Shown piece after piece: positions 25,406 through 34,473 of a stretch of DNA of 64,000 bases. Origin of the DNA: Hallerella porci. Lineage in GTDB: Bacteria > Fibrobacterota > Fibrobacteria > Fibrobacterales > Fibrobacteraceae. The notes beneath the pieces are model-generated. The model was given only the letters and a program-made list of their open reading frames with translations. It had not been told where the DNA came from and ran no database searches. The stretch is from the NCBI RefSeq assembly GCF_003148885.1, contig NZ_QGHD01000006.1, forward strand, positions 62,001-126,000. Reading direction: 5' to 3'. Both the position numbers and the translations under genes were made by a program. Each line of letters begins with the position of its first letter. The first letter of the stretch is position 1.

Positions 25406-26395
25406 GTGAAAATTCGCAGTTTTCTTTTTTTGATTTTATTCTTTGCGTGGAACGTCTTTGCGCAAGGGGAAATTGTGTCTGCGGATTCTCTTCACACGGA
25501 TTCGTCCGCCGTAAAAAAAGCGGATTCCGTCATCGTTCCGTATTCGCAGCATTGGCGCGATACCGCATTCGATTACCGTTCCGAAGATCCCGGCAGCGAT
25601 TCGCTTCAAAAATTTTCGGGCTTAAAATTTGGCGGAATGGTGACGCTCACCGCGAGCGCTTATGTAGCGGCTTATGCTCTTGTCTTTGCCAAAGGTTGGT
25701 GGGACGATGAACATTCGCATTTTCATTTTGAAAACGATTTTGAATATGCAAAAAATTTGGACAAAGCGGGACATTTCGGCGCGGGAGTTTTCTTAGCCGA
25801 AGGATTTTACCAAGGCTATTATTGGTCCGGACTTTCGGAATTACAATCGTATTTGGCAGCGGGCCTTTCGGCGATGGCAACGCACATCGCAATCGATGTG
25901 AAAGACGGTTATTCTCCCGAATGGGGCTTCAGCATTTTTGACGTCCTCGCAGGATCTCTCGGCGGCTTTTATCCGATGGCAAAACGCTATGTGCCATTTT
26001 TCAAATACATCGATTTTAAATACAGCTACTGGATCAATTCGCGGGCCTATTACCGCCAAAGCGATACCGGCGTTTTTACCGATGACTATTGCAACGAAAC
26101 GTTCTGGCTTTCTTTCAAAATTCATCGAATGCTTCCTGCTTCGATCCGCTGGATTTGGCCAGAATGGTTTGCTATCGCGGGCGGTTGGAGTATCGACGAA
26201 GGCGTCTTTGAACACAAAAAAGGACATCACGAATTTTTCGTCGCGCTCGATTACGATTTAGAAGGCATCTTCAAACCGCACGAACGTTGGGCGCGCAATG
26301 TCGTCCGCATTTTGAATTACATTAAATTGCCCGCGCCGACCGTTCAAGTTTATCCCGACGTCAAATTCTTCTGGCTTTATCCGATTAAATTCTAA
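25406..26395 (+). CDS. DUF2279-like exported protein
   Basis: A 329-aa protein with a signal peptide (about 1-20, ending FAQ) and a Ser/Asp-rich stretch to about residue 50. A central region resembles the YfiM/DUF2279 family: AGHFGAG, EGFYQGYYWSG, then a helix and DVKDGYSPEWGFSIFDVLAGSLGG. The C-terminal 150 residues are rich in aromatic residues and alternate like membrane beta-strands, suggesting outer-membrane or periplasmic placement. Function is unknown. It starts with GTG directly behind a promoter box and is followed closely by the GDP-mannose genes, although gmd has its own promoter box. Confidence 0.8.
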   Translation: MKIRSFLFLILFFAWNVFAQGEIVSADSLHTDSSAVKKADSVIVPYSQHWRDTAFDYRSEDPGSDSLQKFSGLKFGGMVTLTASAYVAAYALVFAKGWWDDEHSHFHFENDFEYAKNLDKAGHFGAGVFLAEGFYQGYYWSGLSELQSYLAAGLSAMATHIAIDVKDGYSPEWGFSIFDVLAGSLGGFYPMAKRYVPFFKYIDFKYSYWINSRAYYRQSDTGVFTDDYCNETFWLSFKIHRMLPASIRWIWPEWFAIAGGWSIDEGVFEHKKGHHEFFVALDYDLEGIFKPHERWARNVVRILNYIKLPAPTVQVYPDVKFFWLYPIKF

Positions 26396-26428
26396 GAGTT
26401 GCTGATGCGCTTAGCGCCTTAAATTTTC

Positions 26429-26436
26429 TAATTTAA
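26429..26436 (+). promoter_or_regulatory. TTTTCTAATTTAA promoter box, probably leaderless start
   Basis: The box ends 5 nt before the gmd ATG, and no ribosome-binding site is present. Confidence 0.5.
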
Positions 26437-26441
26437 GAAAT

Positions 26442-27461
26442 ATGAAACGCGCACTTATTACTGGAATTACGGGTCAAGACGGCTCTTATCTTGCAGAACT
26501 TCTTCTCGAAAAAGGCTATGCGGTTTACGGCCTTGTCCGCCGCAAAAGCAAACTCGATTTTAACAATGCGGAACATTTAAAAGGAAAGGTGACTTTCATC
26601 TTTGGCGATATGACGGATTCCGCATCGCTTCTGCGGGCAATGGAAATTGCAAAGCCCGATGAAATTTACAATCTCGCGGCGCAGTCCTTTGTGACGACTT
26701 CGTGGGAAACGCCGCTTTCCACCGCCGACATTAACGCCATCGGCGTCACAAAACTTTTGGAAGCTGTCCGTTTGGTAAAGCCCGATACTCGCGTCTATCA
26801 AGCGAGCACAAGCGAAATGTTTGGCAAAGTGCAGACGATTCCGCAGAACGAAAAAACACCGTTCTATCCGCGGAGTCCTTATGGTGTATCAAAACTTTAC
26901 GGCCATTGGATTATCAAAAATTACCGCGAAAGTTATGGCATGTTTGCGTGCTCTGGCATTCTCTTTAATCACGAATCCGAACGCCGTGGCGAAGAATTTG
27001 TCACGCGAAAAATTACGATTTCCGTTGCCAAAATCAAAGCGGGTTTACAGGATCACGTAGAACTCGGCAATTTAAATGCGAGCCGCGATTGGGGACATTC
27101 GGCGGATTATGTTCGTGCGATGTGGTTAATGCTTCAACAAGATAAAGCAGACGATTACGTTGTCGCGACTGGGAAAACGCACACCGTCCGCGAATTTGTT
27201 TCTCTCGCATTCCTCGCAGCGGGAATGGAACTCGAATTCCACGGCGAAGGCGTTCAAGAATATGCGACCCTCAAAGGAACGGACCGCATTCTCGTCAAAG
27301 TGAATCCGGAATTTTTCCGCCCTGCCGAAGTGGATTTGCTCATCGGCGATGCGACGAAAGCGAAAACGATTCTCGGCTGGGAACCGGAAATCACTTACGA
27401 AGAATTGGTGAATCGCATGGTGAAAAGCGACATTCAGCTTTTGGTTGAAGGTAAAATTTAA
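26442..27461 (+). CDS. gmd: GDP-mannose 4,6-dehydratase
   Basis: Makes GDP-4-keto-6-deoxy-mannose, the precursor of GDP-fucose, GDP-rhamnose and related surface sugars; 339 aa. The short-chain-dehydrogenase fold starts with GITGQDGSYLAELL. The catalytic SxxxY-xxxK is visible as STSEMFG followed by YGVSKLYGHW, and the NHESERRGEEFVTRKI stretch is diagnostic for Gmd. Its stop overlaps the next start (TAATG), so it is coupled to a reductase or epimerase that should use its product. Confidence 0.95.
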   Translation: MKRALITGITGQDGSYLAELLLEKGYAVYGLVRRKSKLDFNNAEHLKGKVTFIFGDMTDSASLLRAMEIAKPDEIYNLAAQSFVTTSWETPLSTADINAIGVTKLLEAVRLVKPDTRVYQASTSEMFGKVQTIPQNEKTPFYPRSPYGVSKLYGHWIIKNYRESYGMFACSGILFNHESERRGEEFVTRKITISVAKIKAGLQDHVELGNLNASRDWGHSADYVRAMWLMLQQDKADDYVVATGKTHTVREFVSLAFLAAGMELEFHGEGVQEYATLKGTDRILVKVNPEFFRPAEVDLLIGDATKAKTILGWEPEITYEELVNRMVKSDIQLLVEGKI

Positions 27462-28342
27462 TGCCGCGCACACTCGTCATCGGGGCTTCGGGATTTGTCG
27501 GTGGTTACTTGGTCCGCGAATTAGAAAGCGCGGGGCATTCTGTTTTCCAAGCGAATTATCCCGAATACGATTTGTTAAATCCGTCCGCGATGGAAAATGC
27601 GGTGAAGCAAGCCGCGCCCGATTACGTGGTCAATTTGGCGGCGATTAGTTCTGTCGGTGAAAGTTGGAAAAATCCGGTGCAGACGTTGGATGTGAACGTC
27701 AAAGGCACGTTGCATTTACTCGATGCCATTCAGCAATTTGCTCCGCACGCAAAAACTCTTCTCATCGGAAGCGCCGAAGAATACGCGCCCAAAAATTCGC
27801 CGCTTTCAGAAACGGATCCGCTCGAAGCGAGCAATCCCTATGGCATTAGCAAAATTGCACAAGAAAATTTTGCGGAACTTTACCGCAAAAAATTCGGCAT
27901 GAAAATCGTGTGCACGCGTTCGTTCAATCACACGGGAATTGGGCAAACGCCGACATTTGCGCTCCCGAGTTTTTGTAAACAAGTGGCAGAAATTGACAAA
28001 AGCGGAAAGCCGGGAAAAATTTTCGTCGGCAACTTGAGCGCAGTCCGCGATTTTTCGGATGTTTCTGATGTGGTGCACGTTTATCGCGAACTTCTCGAAA
28101 ACGAAAATGAATTTACGGTGTATAATGTCGGCTCGGGAATTTCGCATTCCGTTGAAGAATTGCTGCAGACGATCATCGGCTTTGCGCAGGTAAAAATTGA
28201 AGTGGTTCAGGATCCGGCAAAAATGCGTCCGGTGGACATTCCGTTCCTCTGCGCAGATATTTCGCGGATAAAAAAATTCTGGCGCGGCACATCGATTCAA
28301 ACGACGATGCAAAAAATGTTCGCCGATTTTCGAAATCGCTAA
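27461..28342 (+). CDS. GDP-6-deoxy-D-mannose reductase-like SDR protein
   Basis: A 293-aa extended short-chain dehydrogenase with N-terminal GASGFVGGYLVREL, a VNLAAISSVGESWKNP segment, active-site YGISK and the FNHTGIGQ motif. These are typical of the Rmd/GDP-4-keto-6-deoxymannose reductase group, which yields GDP-D-rhamnose. The translational coupling to gmd supports that reaction. A GDP-fucose synthase role is possible but less likely, because the WcaG motifs are not evident. The glycan that receives the sugar is unknown. Confidence 0.85.
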   Translation: MPRTLVIGASGFVGGYLVRELESAGHSVFQANYPEYDLLNPSAMENAVKQAAPDYVVNLAAISSVGESWKNPVQTLDVNVKGTLHLLDAIQQFAPHAKTLLIGSAEEYAPKNSPLSETDPLEASNPYGISKIAQENFAELYRKKFGMKIVCTRSFNHTGIGQTPTFALPSFCKQVAEIDKSGKPGKIFVGNLSAVRDFSDVSDVVHVYRELLENENEFTVYNVGSGISHSVEELLQTIIGFAQVKIEVVQDPAKMRPVDIPFLCADISRIKKFWRGTSIQTTMQKMFADFRNR

Positions 28343-28713
28343 AAATTTTCAAGAAAAATAATTACAATTTTGTAGTAACATTTTACAATTATTCGTTAAA
28401 CATCTGCTGATTTCAGAAGAGAAGGAAATTTTTTCGCCCGAAGAAGGAAAAAACGGGGAAATTTTTCGGAAATTTGGAGAAAATTGCACTTTCAGCGGGC
28501 GGCTCGCCTCCAAAATTTTCAGCTTCTCGGAATTTCATTTCTCCGCTGCATTTTTCGAGAAGAAAACAACAAAATTGCTATATTTTGCGAGCAAAAAAGA
28601 CAAAAAAGTATGGTTTGTTTCGCCTTTTTTGCGAAATCTGCGAAATTATGCCGATATTTCTGTTGGCATGCTTTTTGCAAAAGCTAGAGCAAACAAACCA
28701 TAAGGAGTACATT
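28343..28713 (+). promoter_or_regulatory. 371-bp AT-rich control region upstream of glnN
   Basis: No gene is visible. The region is A/T-rich, with several A-tracts that may bend the DNA, and ends in a sigma-54-type promoter. The open frame that extends glnN upstream to 28474 has no ribosome-binding site and unlikely composition. An enhancer-binding-protein site should lie here if the promoter is used, but no clear NtrC-type palindrome was found. Confidence 0.6.
28664..28679 (+). promoter_or_regulatory. sigma-54 (RpoN) -24/-12 promoter of glnN
   Basis: TGGCATG-N4-TTGCA, with GG (28665-28666) and GC (28677-28678) separated by exactly 10 nt as the consensus requires. Transcription would start near 28690, leaving a leader of about 24 nt containing the AAGGAG site at 28702-28707. 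Confidence 0.8.
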
Positions 28714-30780
28714 GTGAGTATTCAAGAAGATTTTGGCAGCCTCGTGTTCAGCGCGAAGACGATGGGCAAGTACCTTTCGCACAAGACCTACGAAAGCCTC
28801 CTTGCAACGATGAAAAATGGTTCTGCTTTGGATCCGTCCATCGCAGACGAAGTCGCTGCAGGAATGAAAACTTGGGCGATTGATCATGGTGCTACGCACT
28901 TTACCCATTGGTTCCAGCCGTTAACCGGTACCACTGCAGAAAAGCATGACGCTTTTTACAATCCGGATTTTGAAGGCGGCGTTGTCGCTTCGTTCTCGGG
29001 CAAGGAATTGACCCAGGGCGAACCGGACGCATCGAGCTTCCCGTCTGGCGGTCTCCGTGCGACTTTCGAAGCCCGCGGTTACACCGCTTGGGATCCGACT
29101 TCTCCGGCTTTCATCAAGAAGAATAATGACGGCGTTGCAGTGCTTTGCATCCCGACTGTGTTCTACGGTTATCATGGCGAAGCTCTCGATAAGAAGACTC
29201 CGCTTCTCCGTTCGCAGGCAGCTCTTGTCAAGCAGCTTCACCGCGTTGCAAAACTCTTCAAAATCGAAGGCAATGAACGCCCGTTTGCAACTCTCGGACC
29301 TGAACAGGAATACTTCCTCGTCGATGCCGATGTTTACAGCAAACGTCCGGATTTGATTCAGACCGGTCGCACCCTTTTCGGTGTTCGTCCGGCTCGTCAC
29401 CAGCAGCTCGAAGACCATTACTTTGGTAAGATTAAGAATCGCGTTCTTTCGTTCATGGCAGAAGTTGATCGCGAACTTTGGAAACTCGGCGTTCCGGCGA
29501 AGACTCGTCACAACGAAGTGAGTCCGGCTCAGTTTGAACTTGCTCCGGTTTTCGAAGAACAGAATTTGTCTTCGGATCATAACATGCTCACGATGGAAGT
29601 TCTCCAGAATGTGGCTGAACGTTATGGCATGGTTTGCCTCACTCACGAAAAACCGTTTGACGGTGTGAATGGTTCGGGCAAGCACAACAACTGGTCCATC
29701 ACGGGCCCGGATGGCAAGAACTGGCTTTCTCCAGGAAAGACTCCGCACGAAAATGCAAAGTTCTTGATGGTTCTCGTTTCGATTATCAAGGGCGTTGATA
29801 CCTTTGCTCCGCTGCTCCGCGCAAGTGTGGCAAGTGCAGGTAACGATCACCGTTTGGGCGCAAACGAAGCTCCTCCGGCTATCATTTCTATCTTCCTCGG
29901 CGATCAGCTCACCGATATCATCAACCAGCTCGAAAAGGGCACTCCGTCTTCTTCGAAGAAGGGCGGCGAAATTGAAATCGGCGTTTCGACTTTGCCGAAG
30001 CTCCCGCAGGATGCAACCGACCGTAACCGTACGAGCCCGTTTGCATTCACCGGCAACAAGTTTGAATTCCGCGCTGTCGGAAGCGAACAGAGCTGCTCTA
30101 CTGCAAACACTGCTTTGAACGCAATCGTCGCATGGGCTTTGGACGATGTGATGAATCAGATTGAAGCTTTGACTGCAAAGGGCACCGAATTCAACGCAGC
30201 TCTCCAAACTGTGCTGCAGAAAGAAATCAAGGAACACAAGCGCGTGCTCTTTGACGGAAACGGTTACAGCGATGAATGGAAGGCTGAAGCTGCTCGTCGC
30301 GGACTTCCGAATTTGAAGACGACTCTCGACGCTATCGAAGCTTATCGCGATCCGAAGGTGATCAAACTTTACAAGGATTACGGTGTTCTTTCCGAAGTTG
30401 AACTCGAAAGCCGTTATGTGATTGAAAAGGAAAAGTACGAAGCGGTTGTCGCTCTCGAAGCGAACTGCGCTTTGACGATGGCGAAGACAATGTTCCTCCC
30501 CGAAGGCATTTCTTACGCAGTCGAACTCGCAGAATCTTCTTCGGCTCTTACCGATTTCATCCATTCGGGCATTTCGAAGCTCGCCAAGAGCGCTGCAGAA
30601 GAAGTGGAAGCTTTGACGCAGGAAATTGAAAAGCTTGAAGCGGCAATCGATAAAGCGGATCCAGCTCTCGAACTCGCAGGAATGGCAAGTGTTCGCAAGC
30701 ACGTCGATGCTTTGGAACGCATCGTTCCGGAAAGTCAGTGGCCGGTTCCTGGCTACGGTGAAATGTTCTTCATCGGCTAA
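28714..30780 (+). CDS. glnN: glutamine synthetase type III
   Basis: ATP-dependent ammonia assimilation into glutamine; 688 aa, the length of the large GSIII class common in Bacteroidota and Fibrobacterota. Motifs include the THWFQPLTG stretch, GPEQEYFLVD, RHNEVSPAQFELAPVFEE, NGSGKHNNWS and FRAVGSEQS, which match the catalytic and nucleotide sites of the family. The GTG start is supported by AAGGAG 6 nt upstream. It stands alone behind a sigma-54 promoter, consistent with nitrogen control, and is followed by a strong terminator. An open frame across its antisense strand is a codon-bias artefact. Confidence 0.96.
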   Translation: MSIQEDFGSLVFSAKTMGKYLSHKTYESLLATMKNGSALDPSIADEVAAGMKTWAIDHGATHFTHWFQPLTGTTAEKHDAFYNPDFEGGVVASFSGKELTQGEPDASSFPSGGLRATFEARGYTAWDPTSPAFIKKNNDGVAVLCIPTVFYGYHGEALDKKTPLLRSQAALVKQLHRVAKLFKIEGNERPFATLGPEQEYFLVDADVYSKRPDLIQTGRTLFGVRPARHQQLEDHYFGKIKNRVLSFMAEVDRELWKLGVPAKTRHNEVSPAQFELAPVFEEQNLSSDHNMLTMEVLQNVAERYGMVCLTHEKPFDGVNGSGKHNNWSITGPDGKNWLSPGKTPHENAKFLMVLVSIIKGVDTFAPLLRASVASAGNDHRLGANEAPPAIISIFLGDQLTDIINQLEKGTPSSSKKGGEIEIGVSTLPKLPQDATDRNRTSPFAFTGNKFEFRAVGSEQSCSTANTALNAIVAWALDDVMNQIEALTAKGTEFNAALQTVLQKEIKEHKRVLFDGNGYSDEWKAEAARRGLPNLKTTLDAIEAYRDPKVIKLYKDYGVLSEVELESRYVIEKEKYEAVVALEANCALTMAKTMFLPEGISYAVELAESSSALTDFIHSGISKLAKSAAEEVEALTQEIEKLEAAIDKADPALELAGMASVRKHVDALERIVPESQWPVPGYGEMFFIG

Positions 30781-30791
30781 CCGAAACTTTC

Positions 30792-30820
30792 AAAAAGCCC
30801 CGCGCAAGCGGGGCTTTTTC
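30792..30820 (+). terminator. intrinsic terminator after glnN
   Basis: Stem 30796-30803 pairs with 30808-30815 (AGCCCCGC/GCGGGGCT, GCAA loop), followed by TTTTT. Almost the same hairpin follows rplY. Confidence 0.92.
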
Positions 30821-30837
30821 ATTTTAAAAATTCAACG

Positions 30838-30863
30838 CAAAACGCGCGCCTTTGGCGCGCGTT
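30838..30863 (-). terminator. hairpin at the 3' end of the GH5 gene
   Basis: A 10-bp GC-rich stem, 30841-30850 with 30854-30863. On the minus strand it is followed by a short TTTT-containing stretch. Confidence 0.6.
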
Positions 30864-30884
30864 CATTTTCCTTTTTGCAAAAAC

Positions 30885-31901
30885 TTAAACTTTTGAAAGC
30901 AAAAATTTCCGCAGCGGTTCATAATGCGGATCGGTAAATCCGAAGTCCATTTCCTTATAACTCCACAAGGAATGTCCAATGCCGAATTTATCAAAAGTCT
31001 GAAGAACAGCGTCAAACCATTTCACGGTTTCGTTTGCATCTGCTTGATCGATGACGCCGAATTCGCCGCAGTAAAGGGGAACGCCATTTTTCTTGGCAAC
31101 AGAAACCGCTTCGGTTAAGAATGCTTCAAAAAATTCTGTTCCCATTTTTTTGCAGTTTGCTTTCAAAATATTTTCGCCCATGTAACCGAGCGGGCGAGAA
31201 TTTTCGCGGAAGAATTGTAGGTCGTCGGTAAACGGAATCGCGGGCTGATTTTTGAGCGCAGGAACCCAAGAAGCTTTTTGATGCGTAAAGAGAAGTGGCT
31301 CGTACAAATGAAATGTATAGATGATATTTTTCGTCGTCGGCGGAAGCAAATCTTTGACGAAACACGCGCTGTTCCAGCAAACGCCACCGTAAATAATCGG
31401 CGTCTCGGGCGCATTCTTGCGGATAACTTCCACCGCTTTCTGAATCAAATCATTCCACGGTTTTCGAAATTCTAAATCGGTCACTTCATTCAAAAGTTCA
31501 AAGGCGACATTTTCTGCGTGTGCATAACGTTTCGAAACGCGATCCCACAACGCTAAAAAACGTTTCTGCAAAATTTCGTTAGCGAATAAATTATTCTTTT
31601 CGTTATCGCCGAAATCGTTAAAGTCAAATCCCGCGGTTTTATGCAAATCCAAGATGACATTTAAACCTGAAATTTTTCCCCAGTTGACTGCATTATCCAA
31701 GTACTTCCAATTTTCGGGAAGGTCATTTCCGTTTGCGTCTTCGATTACATTAAAATCAAAAGGCACGCGCACATGATCAAATTTCCACTGGGCGATTTGC
31801 TGAAAATCTTTTTCGGTGATAAAGGTTTCGTAGCGTTCTTTCGTGTAATTGCACTGCGAAAGCCAACCGCCGAGATTGATTCCGTTTTGAAGAGCGATCA
31901 T
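30885..31901 (-). CDS. glycoside hydrolase family 5 enzyme
   Basis: Predicted beta-glucanase/cellulase-type retaining glycosidase, 338 aa. The TIM-barrel family markers are visible: NLGGWL near the N-terminus, HVRVPFDF, DLHKTAG, the acid/base Glu139 (ELLNEV) and the nucleophile Glu280 (YCGEFG), with SLWSYKEMDFG near the end. There is no signal peptide, so it should act in the cytoplasm on imported oligosaccharides rather than on fibre. The ATG at 31901 is chosen for the CCAAGGAG site 6 nt upstream; an in-frame extension to 32045 would overlap the next gene. Confidence 0.9.
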   Translation of the reverse strand: MIALQNGINLGGWLSQCNYTKERYETFITEKDFQQIAQWKFDHVRVPFDFNVIEDANGNDLPENWKYLDNAVNWGKISGLNVILDLHKTAGFDFNDFGDNEKNNLFANEILQKRFLALWDRVSKRYAHAENVAFELLNEVTDLEFRKPWNDLIQKAVEVIRKNAPETPIIYGGVCWNSACFVKDLLPPTTKNIIYTFHLYEPLLFTHQKASWVPALKNQPAIPFTDDLQFFRENSRPLGYMGENILKANCKKMGTEFFEAFLTEAVSVAKKNGVPLYCGEFGVIDQADANETVKWFDAVLQTFDKFGIGHSLWSYKEMDFGFTDPHYEPLRKFLLSKV

Positions 31902-31923
31902 TGCGGACTCCTTGGAAAAATTA

Positions 31924-32820
31924 TTAGTGATTGCGAAAATTTTTACGCGGTTTTGAATGCGAAAAACGGCGACGTTCTTCTGTTTTTTTGGCGATGCGAA
32001 TTCCATCGTTTCCGATGAAAATGCGACCTTGACGGAAAAGTCCACCGATGACTTTTTTGAAAGCTTTTTTCGAAAGACCGAATTCTTGCTGAATTTCTTC
32101 CGGAGAACTGCTATCGGAGAAGGGGAGAATTCCGCCGGCTTCTTCGAGCTTTTTCATAATATCATCGGCTGCGTCCATCGTCGCGTGATAACCGACGGGT
32201 TTTAAACTCAAAGTCAAACGGCCATCTTCGCGGATGTTTTGAATGTAACCTTCGCCGGTATCACCGATTTCAAAAGTTTCGTCTTGCGTTGAAGCGTCTA
32301 AATGCAAACGTCCCGTGTAACGGTTGTTCACCAAAAAATCGACGTAATCGTCAGCGACATCGTAAACCGCTAAATTGACTTTTTGCGAAATGTGCAAATC
32401 GCGCGTATCGCGGTCGAGGAATGCTTTGATTTTTTCGGTAGCGACAATGCGCGCTGTGCGTTCATCTTCTAAAATGAAAACAACGCAGCGATCGCCGGGA
32501 ATGAGTTTTCCCAGTTGTTGCTTATACGGCAAAAACAAATCTTTGTCTAGACCCCAATCGAGGAAGGCGCCGACATCGTTTACATCTTTCACTTCTAAAA
32601 CGGCAAATTCACCGACGGTCGCATACGGTTTCTGCGTCGTAGCGACAGGACGACCTTCGTTGTCTAGATAAATGAAAACGTCTAATGTATCGCCTTTTTG
32701 GAGGCCTGCGGGCGCTTTAGATCCGGGCAAAAGAACGCGTCCACCGCTTTCGACTTCCAAGTAAAATCCCTGCGGCTTAATGTCTTCAACCCGAGCGTAT
32801 TCAAAGTGTCCAATATGCAT
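31924..32820 (-). CDS. CvfB-like S1 RNA-binding protein
   Basis: A 298-aa protein of the CvfB/YitL type. Successive S1-like OB-fold domains cover about residues 1-220 (GFYLEVESGGRVLLP, VGAFLDWGLDKDLFLP and TGEGYIQNIREDGRLTLSL). A C-terminal winged-helix region (about 230-285) contains FGLSKKAFKKVIGGLFRQGRI. In Gram-positive bacteria such proteins affect virulence-gene expression through RNA; the role here is unknown. The start has a GAGGTGA ribosome-binding site directly behind a TAAATTTG box. The GH5 gene follows 22 nt downstream. Confidence 0.88.
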   Translation of the reverse strand: MHIGHFEYARVEDIKPQGFYLEVESGGRVLLPGSKAPAGLQKGDTLDVFIYLDNEGRPVATTQKPYATVGEFAVLEVKDVNDVGAFLDWGLDKDLFLPYKQQLGKLIPGDRCVVFILEDERTARIVATEKIKAFLDRDTRDLHISQKVNLAVYDVADDYVDFLVNNRYTGRLHLDASTQDETFEIGDTGEGYIQNIREDGRLTLSLKPVGYHATMDAADDIMKKLEEAGGILPFSDSSSPEEIQQEFGLSKKAFKKVIGGLFRQGRIFIGNDGIRIAKKTEERRRFSHSKPRKNFRNH

Positions 32821-32835
32821 AAAATCACCTCAAGA

Positions 32836-32843
32836 CAAATTTA
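32836..32843 (-). promoter_or_regulatory. TAAATTTG promoter box of the CvfB-like gene
   Basis: The minus-strand box lies 15 nt before the start, with GAGGTGA in between, so the mRNA would have a leader of only about 10 nt with its ribosome-binding site at the very 5' end. Confidence 0.55.
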
Positions 32844-32848
32844 GAAAA

Positions 32849-33823
32849 TTAGAATTTTGCGTTTCCAGAAACGTCGAGCATTACCGCAGAAAGCGCGCTT
32901 TCTTTGCGAGTTCCCGAACCGGGAAAATCAAGACCTTGTCCTTTCGCCCAAAGAATTTTTGCCCGCGGAAATTTTTGCTGCAGCGTTTTCAAAGTTTCTT
33001 TTGCCAAACTTTCGGGAGTGCATTCGCTAAAATTAGTGCTCGCTAAAAAGAATGCACTTGGCGAAAGAATTTCGGCGACTTCGGAAACGAGAGTTTGAAA
33101 ATCAGACTTGACAGAAAATGTCTTTCCTTTATTACGAGAAAAACTCGGCGGGTCTAAAATGACGCCGTCAAAATGCAAGCCTTTGCGCATGCACCACGCT
33201 AAATATTCGCGGCTATCGCCTTTAAAAAATTCGCCCTTTTGAATTTCAAGATGATTTAGCCGATAATTTTCGCGGCCTTTTTCCAAAATTTTTCCGCTGA
33301 TGTCAGCGTTCACTGCACGCGTGCTCCCGCCGATTCTTGCGTGTACCGCAAAACTGCACGTGTAGCTAAAAAGATTTAAAATTTCTTTTCCGCGAGAGCG
33401 CGATTCAACATCGAAACGCCCATCGCGCATATCCAAAAAAAGTCCCGGATTTACCGTGTCCAAAAGATCGACGTGAAATTTTGCGTTTCCTTCGCGGACG
33501 ATTGTTTGTGCGGCATTTTCGTTTCCGAAGTGCACTTCCATTTCGGGCTTTTCGAGAGATTTTCCCGATGGCGAAAGACGAAATTTTGAAACGAGAAAAT
33601 CGGGCGAAAAAATGCTTTGCACGGCGGCTGCGATTTCTGCTTTTCGGGGTAAAAGTTCTGCGCCAAAATATTGAATTTGAAAACAATTTGCGTAGCGGTC
33701 AATTGCTACGCCGGGAAGTCCGTCATCGGCTCCATTGACTACGCGAAATGCATCCGTCACTTCAAAAAGCGAAGCGCGTTTGGCAAAAGCCATTTCGATT
33801 TTTTCTTTTAGCGAATTTTTCAC
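32849..33823 (-). CDS. class I rRNA (cytosine-C5-type) methyltransferase, RlmI family
   Basis: S-adenosylmethionine-dependent RNA methyltransferase of 324 aa. The N-terminal part has the family's VNGADDGLPGVAIDRY segment, the SAM-binding motif is ILNLFSYTCSFAVHA, and the catalytic motif is LDPPSFSRNKG. It lacks a full N-terminal PUA domain, so it is shorter than E. coli RlmI (396 aa). Start GTG at 33823 sits 4 nt after a TAAATTTA box without a ribosome-binding site; an internal ATG at 33793 is the alternative. The exact nucleotide target is unknown. Confidence 0.85.
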   Translation of the reverse strand: MKNSLKEKIEMAFAKRASLFEVTDAFRVVNGADDGLPGVAIDRYANCFQIQYFGAELLPRKAEIAAAVQSIFSPDFLVSKFRLSPSGKSLEKPEMEVHFGNENAAQTIVREGNAKFHVDLLDTVNPGLFLDMRDGRFDVESRSRGKEILNLFSYTCSFAVHARIGGSTRAVNADISGKILEKGRENYRLNHLEIQKGEFFKGDSREYLAWCMRKGLHFDGVILDPPSFSRNKGKTFSVKSDFQTLVSEVAEILSPSAFFLASTNFSECTPESLAKETLKTLQQKFPRAKILWAKGQGLDFPGSGTRKESALSAVMLDVSGNAKF

Positions 33824-33827
33824 ACGA

Positions 33828-33835
33828 TAAATTTA
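33828..33835 (-). promoter_or_regulatory. TAAATTTA promoter box, probably leaderless start
   Basis: The box is palindromic and ends 4 nt before the GTG of the methyltransferase. Confidence 0.5.
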
Positions 33836-33915
33836 GTTTTTTCCGAAAATGGAAAAGGCGAAAGAGAATGGCTTCTAACGCTTAATTTTATTATATTCCT
33901 TTTAGAGGTAATCCT

Positions 33916-34473
33916 ATGCAAAATCGCATTTTGTTTTTACTCGCCGACGGATTTGAAGAATCCGAAATGGTTCTGCCATTTGATATTTTGACACGCGGAG
34001 GCGTTAAAGTTTCTCTTGCAAGTATTCACGAAGATCCTTACGTCGAAGGCGCTCACGGGCTCACGATTAAAGCGGATGCGCTTCTTTCCGAAGTGGATTT
34101 GAAACTCTTCTCGGGAGTATTTCTTCCGGGCGGCGGTCGTGGCGTCGAAAATTTGCGGGCATTGGAAGCGGTGCTTGAAACCGTGCGTTCTTTTGTCTCG
34201 GCAGATAAATGGGTGACGGCAATTTGTGCGGCTCCGATTGTTCTTGCGTTAGCGGGAATTCTCCACGATAAACGCGTGACGAGTTATCCTTCGACCGAAG
34301 CGGATATTCGCCCGTATTGCAAAGCGTATTCAAACGATCGCGTCGTCGTTGACGGAAAATTGGTGACGAGTCGCGGGCCGGGTTCTGCGGAAGAATTTGG
34401 GTTTGCTCTGCTTTCGCTTTTAGAAGGCGAAGAAAAAATGACAGCCGTAAAAGCCGGCATGGTCGCGCGCTAA
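33916..34473 (+). CDS. DJ-1/PfpI family protein
   Basis: A 185-aa single-domain protein of the DJ-1/ThiJ/PfpI superfamily. The N-terminal LLADGFEESE contributes the conserved acidic residue, PGGGRG forms the oxyanion region and Cys104 (AICAAP) is the reactive cysteine; VTSRGPGSA follows. The pattern is closest to the DJ-1/YajL group, associated with oxidative stress or protein/nucleotide deglycation, though that activity is debated. An AGAGGTAA site precedes the ATG. It appears to be a single-gene unit. Confidence 0.9.
   Translation: MQNRILFLLADGFEESEMVLPFDILTRGGVKVSLASIHEDPYVEGAHGLTIKADALLSEVDLKLFSGVFLPGGGRGVENLRALEAVLETVRSFVSADKWVTAICAAPIVLALAGILHDKRVTSYPSTEADIRPYCKAYSNDRVVVDGKLVTSRGPGSAEEFGFALLSLLEGEEKMTAVKAGMVAR

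Noticed and set aside
26396-26430. Terminator at the small GCGC hairpin after the DUF2279-like gene
   Set aside because: The stem is only four to five base pairs and no T run follows.
28474-28713. N-terminal extension of glutamine synthetase by 80 residues
   Set aside because: The extension crosses the sigma-54 promoter, has unnatural composition, and the GTG at 28714 has a good ribosome-binding site.
28921-30702. A 593-codon frame antisense to glnN
   Set aside because: Strong codon bias in glnN leaves the opposite strand free of stops. The translation has no recognisable domain and no start signals.
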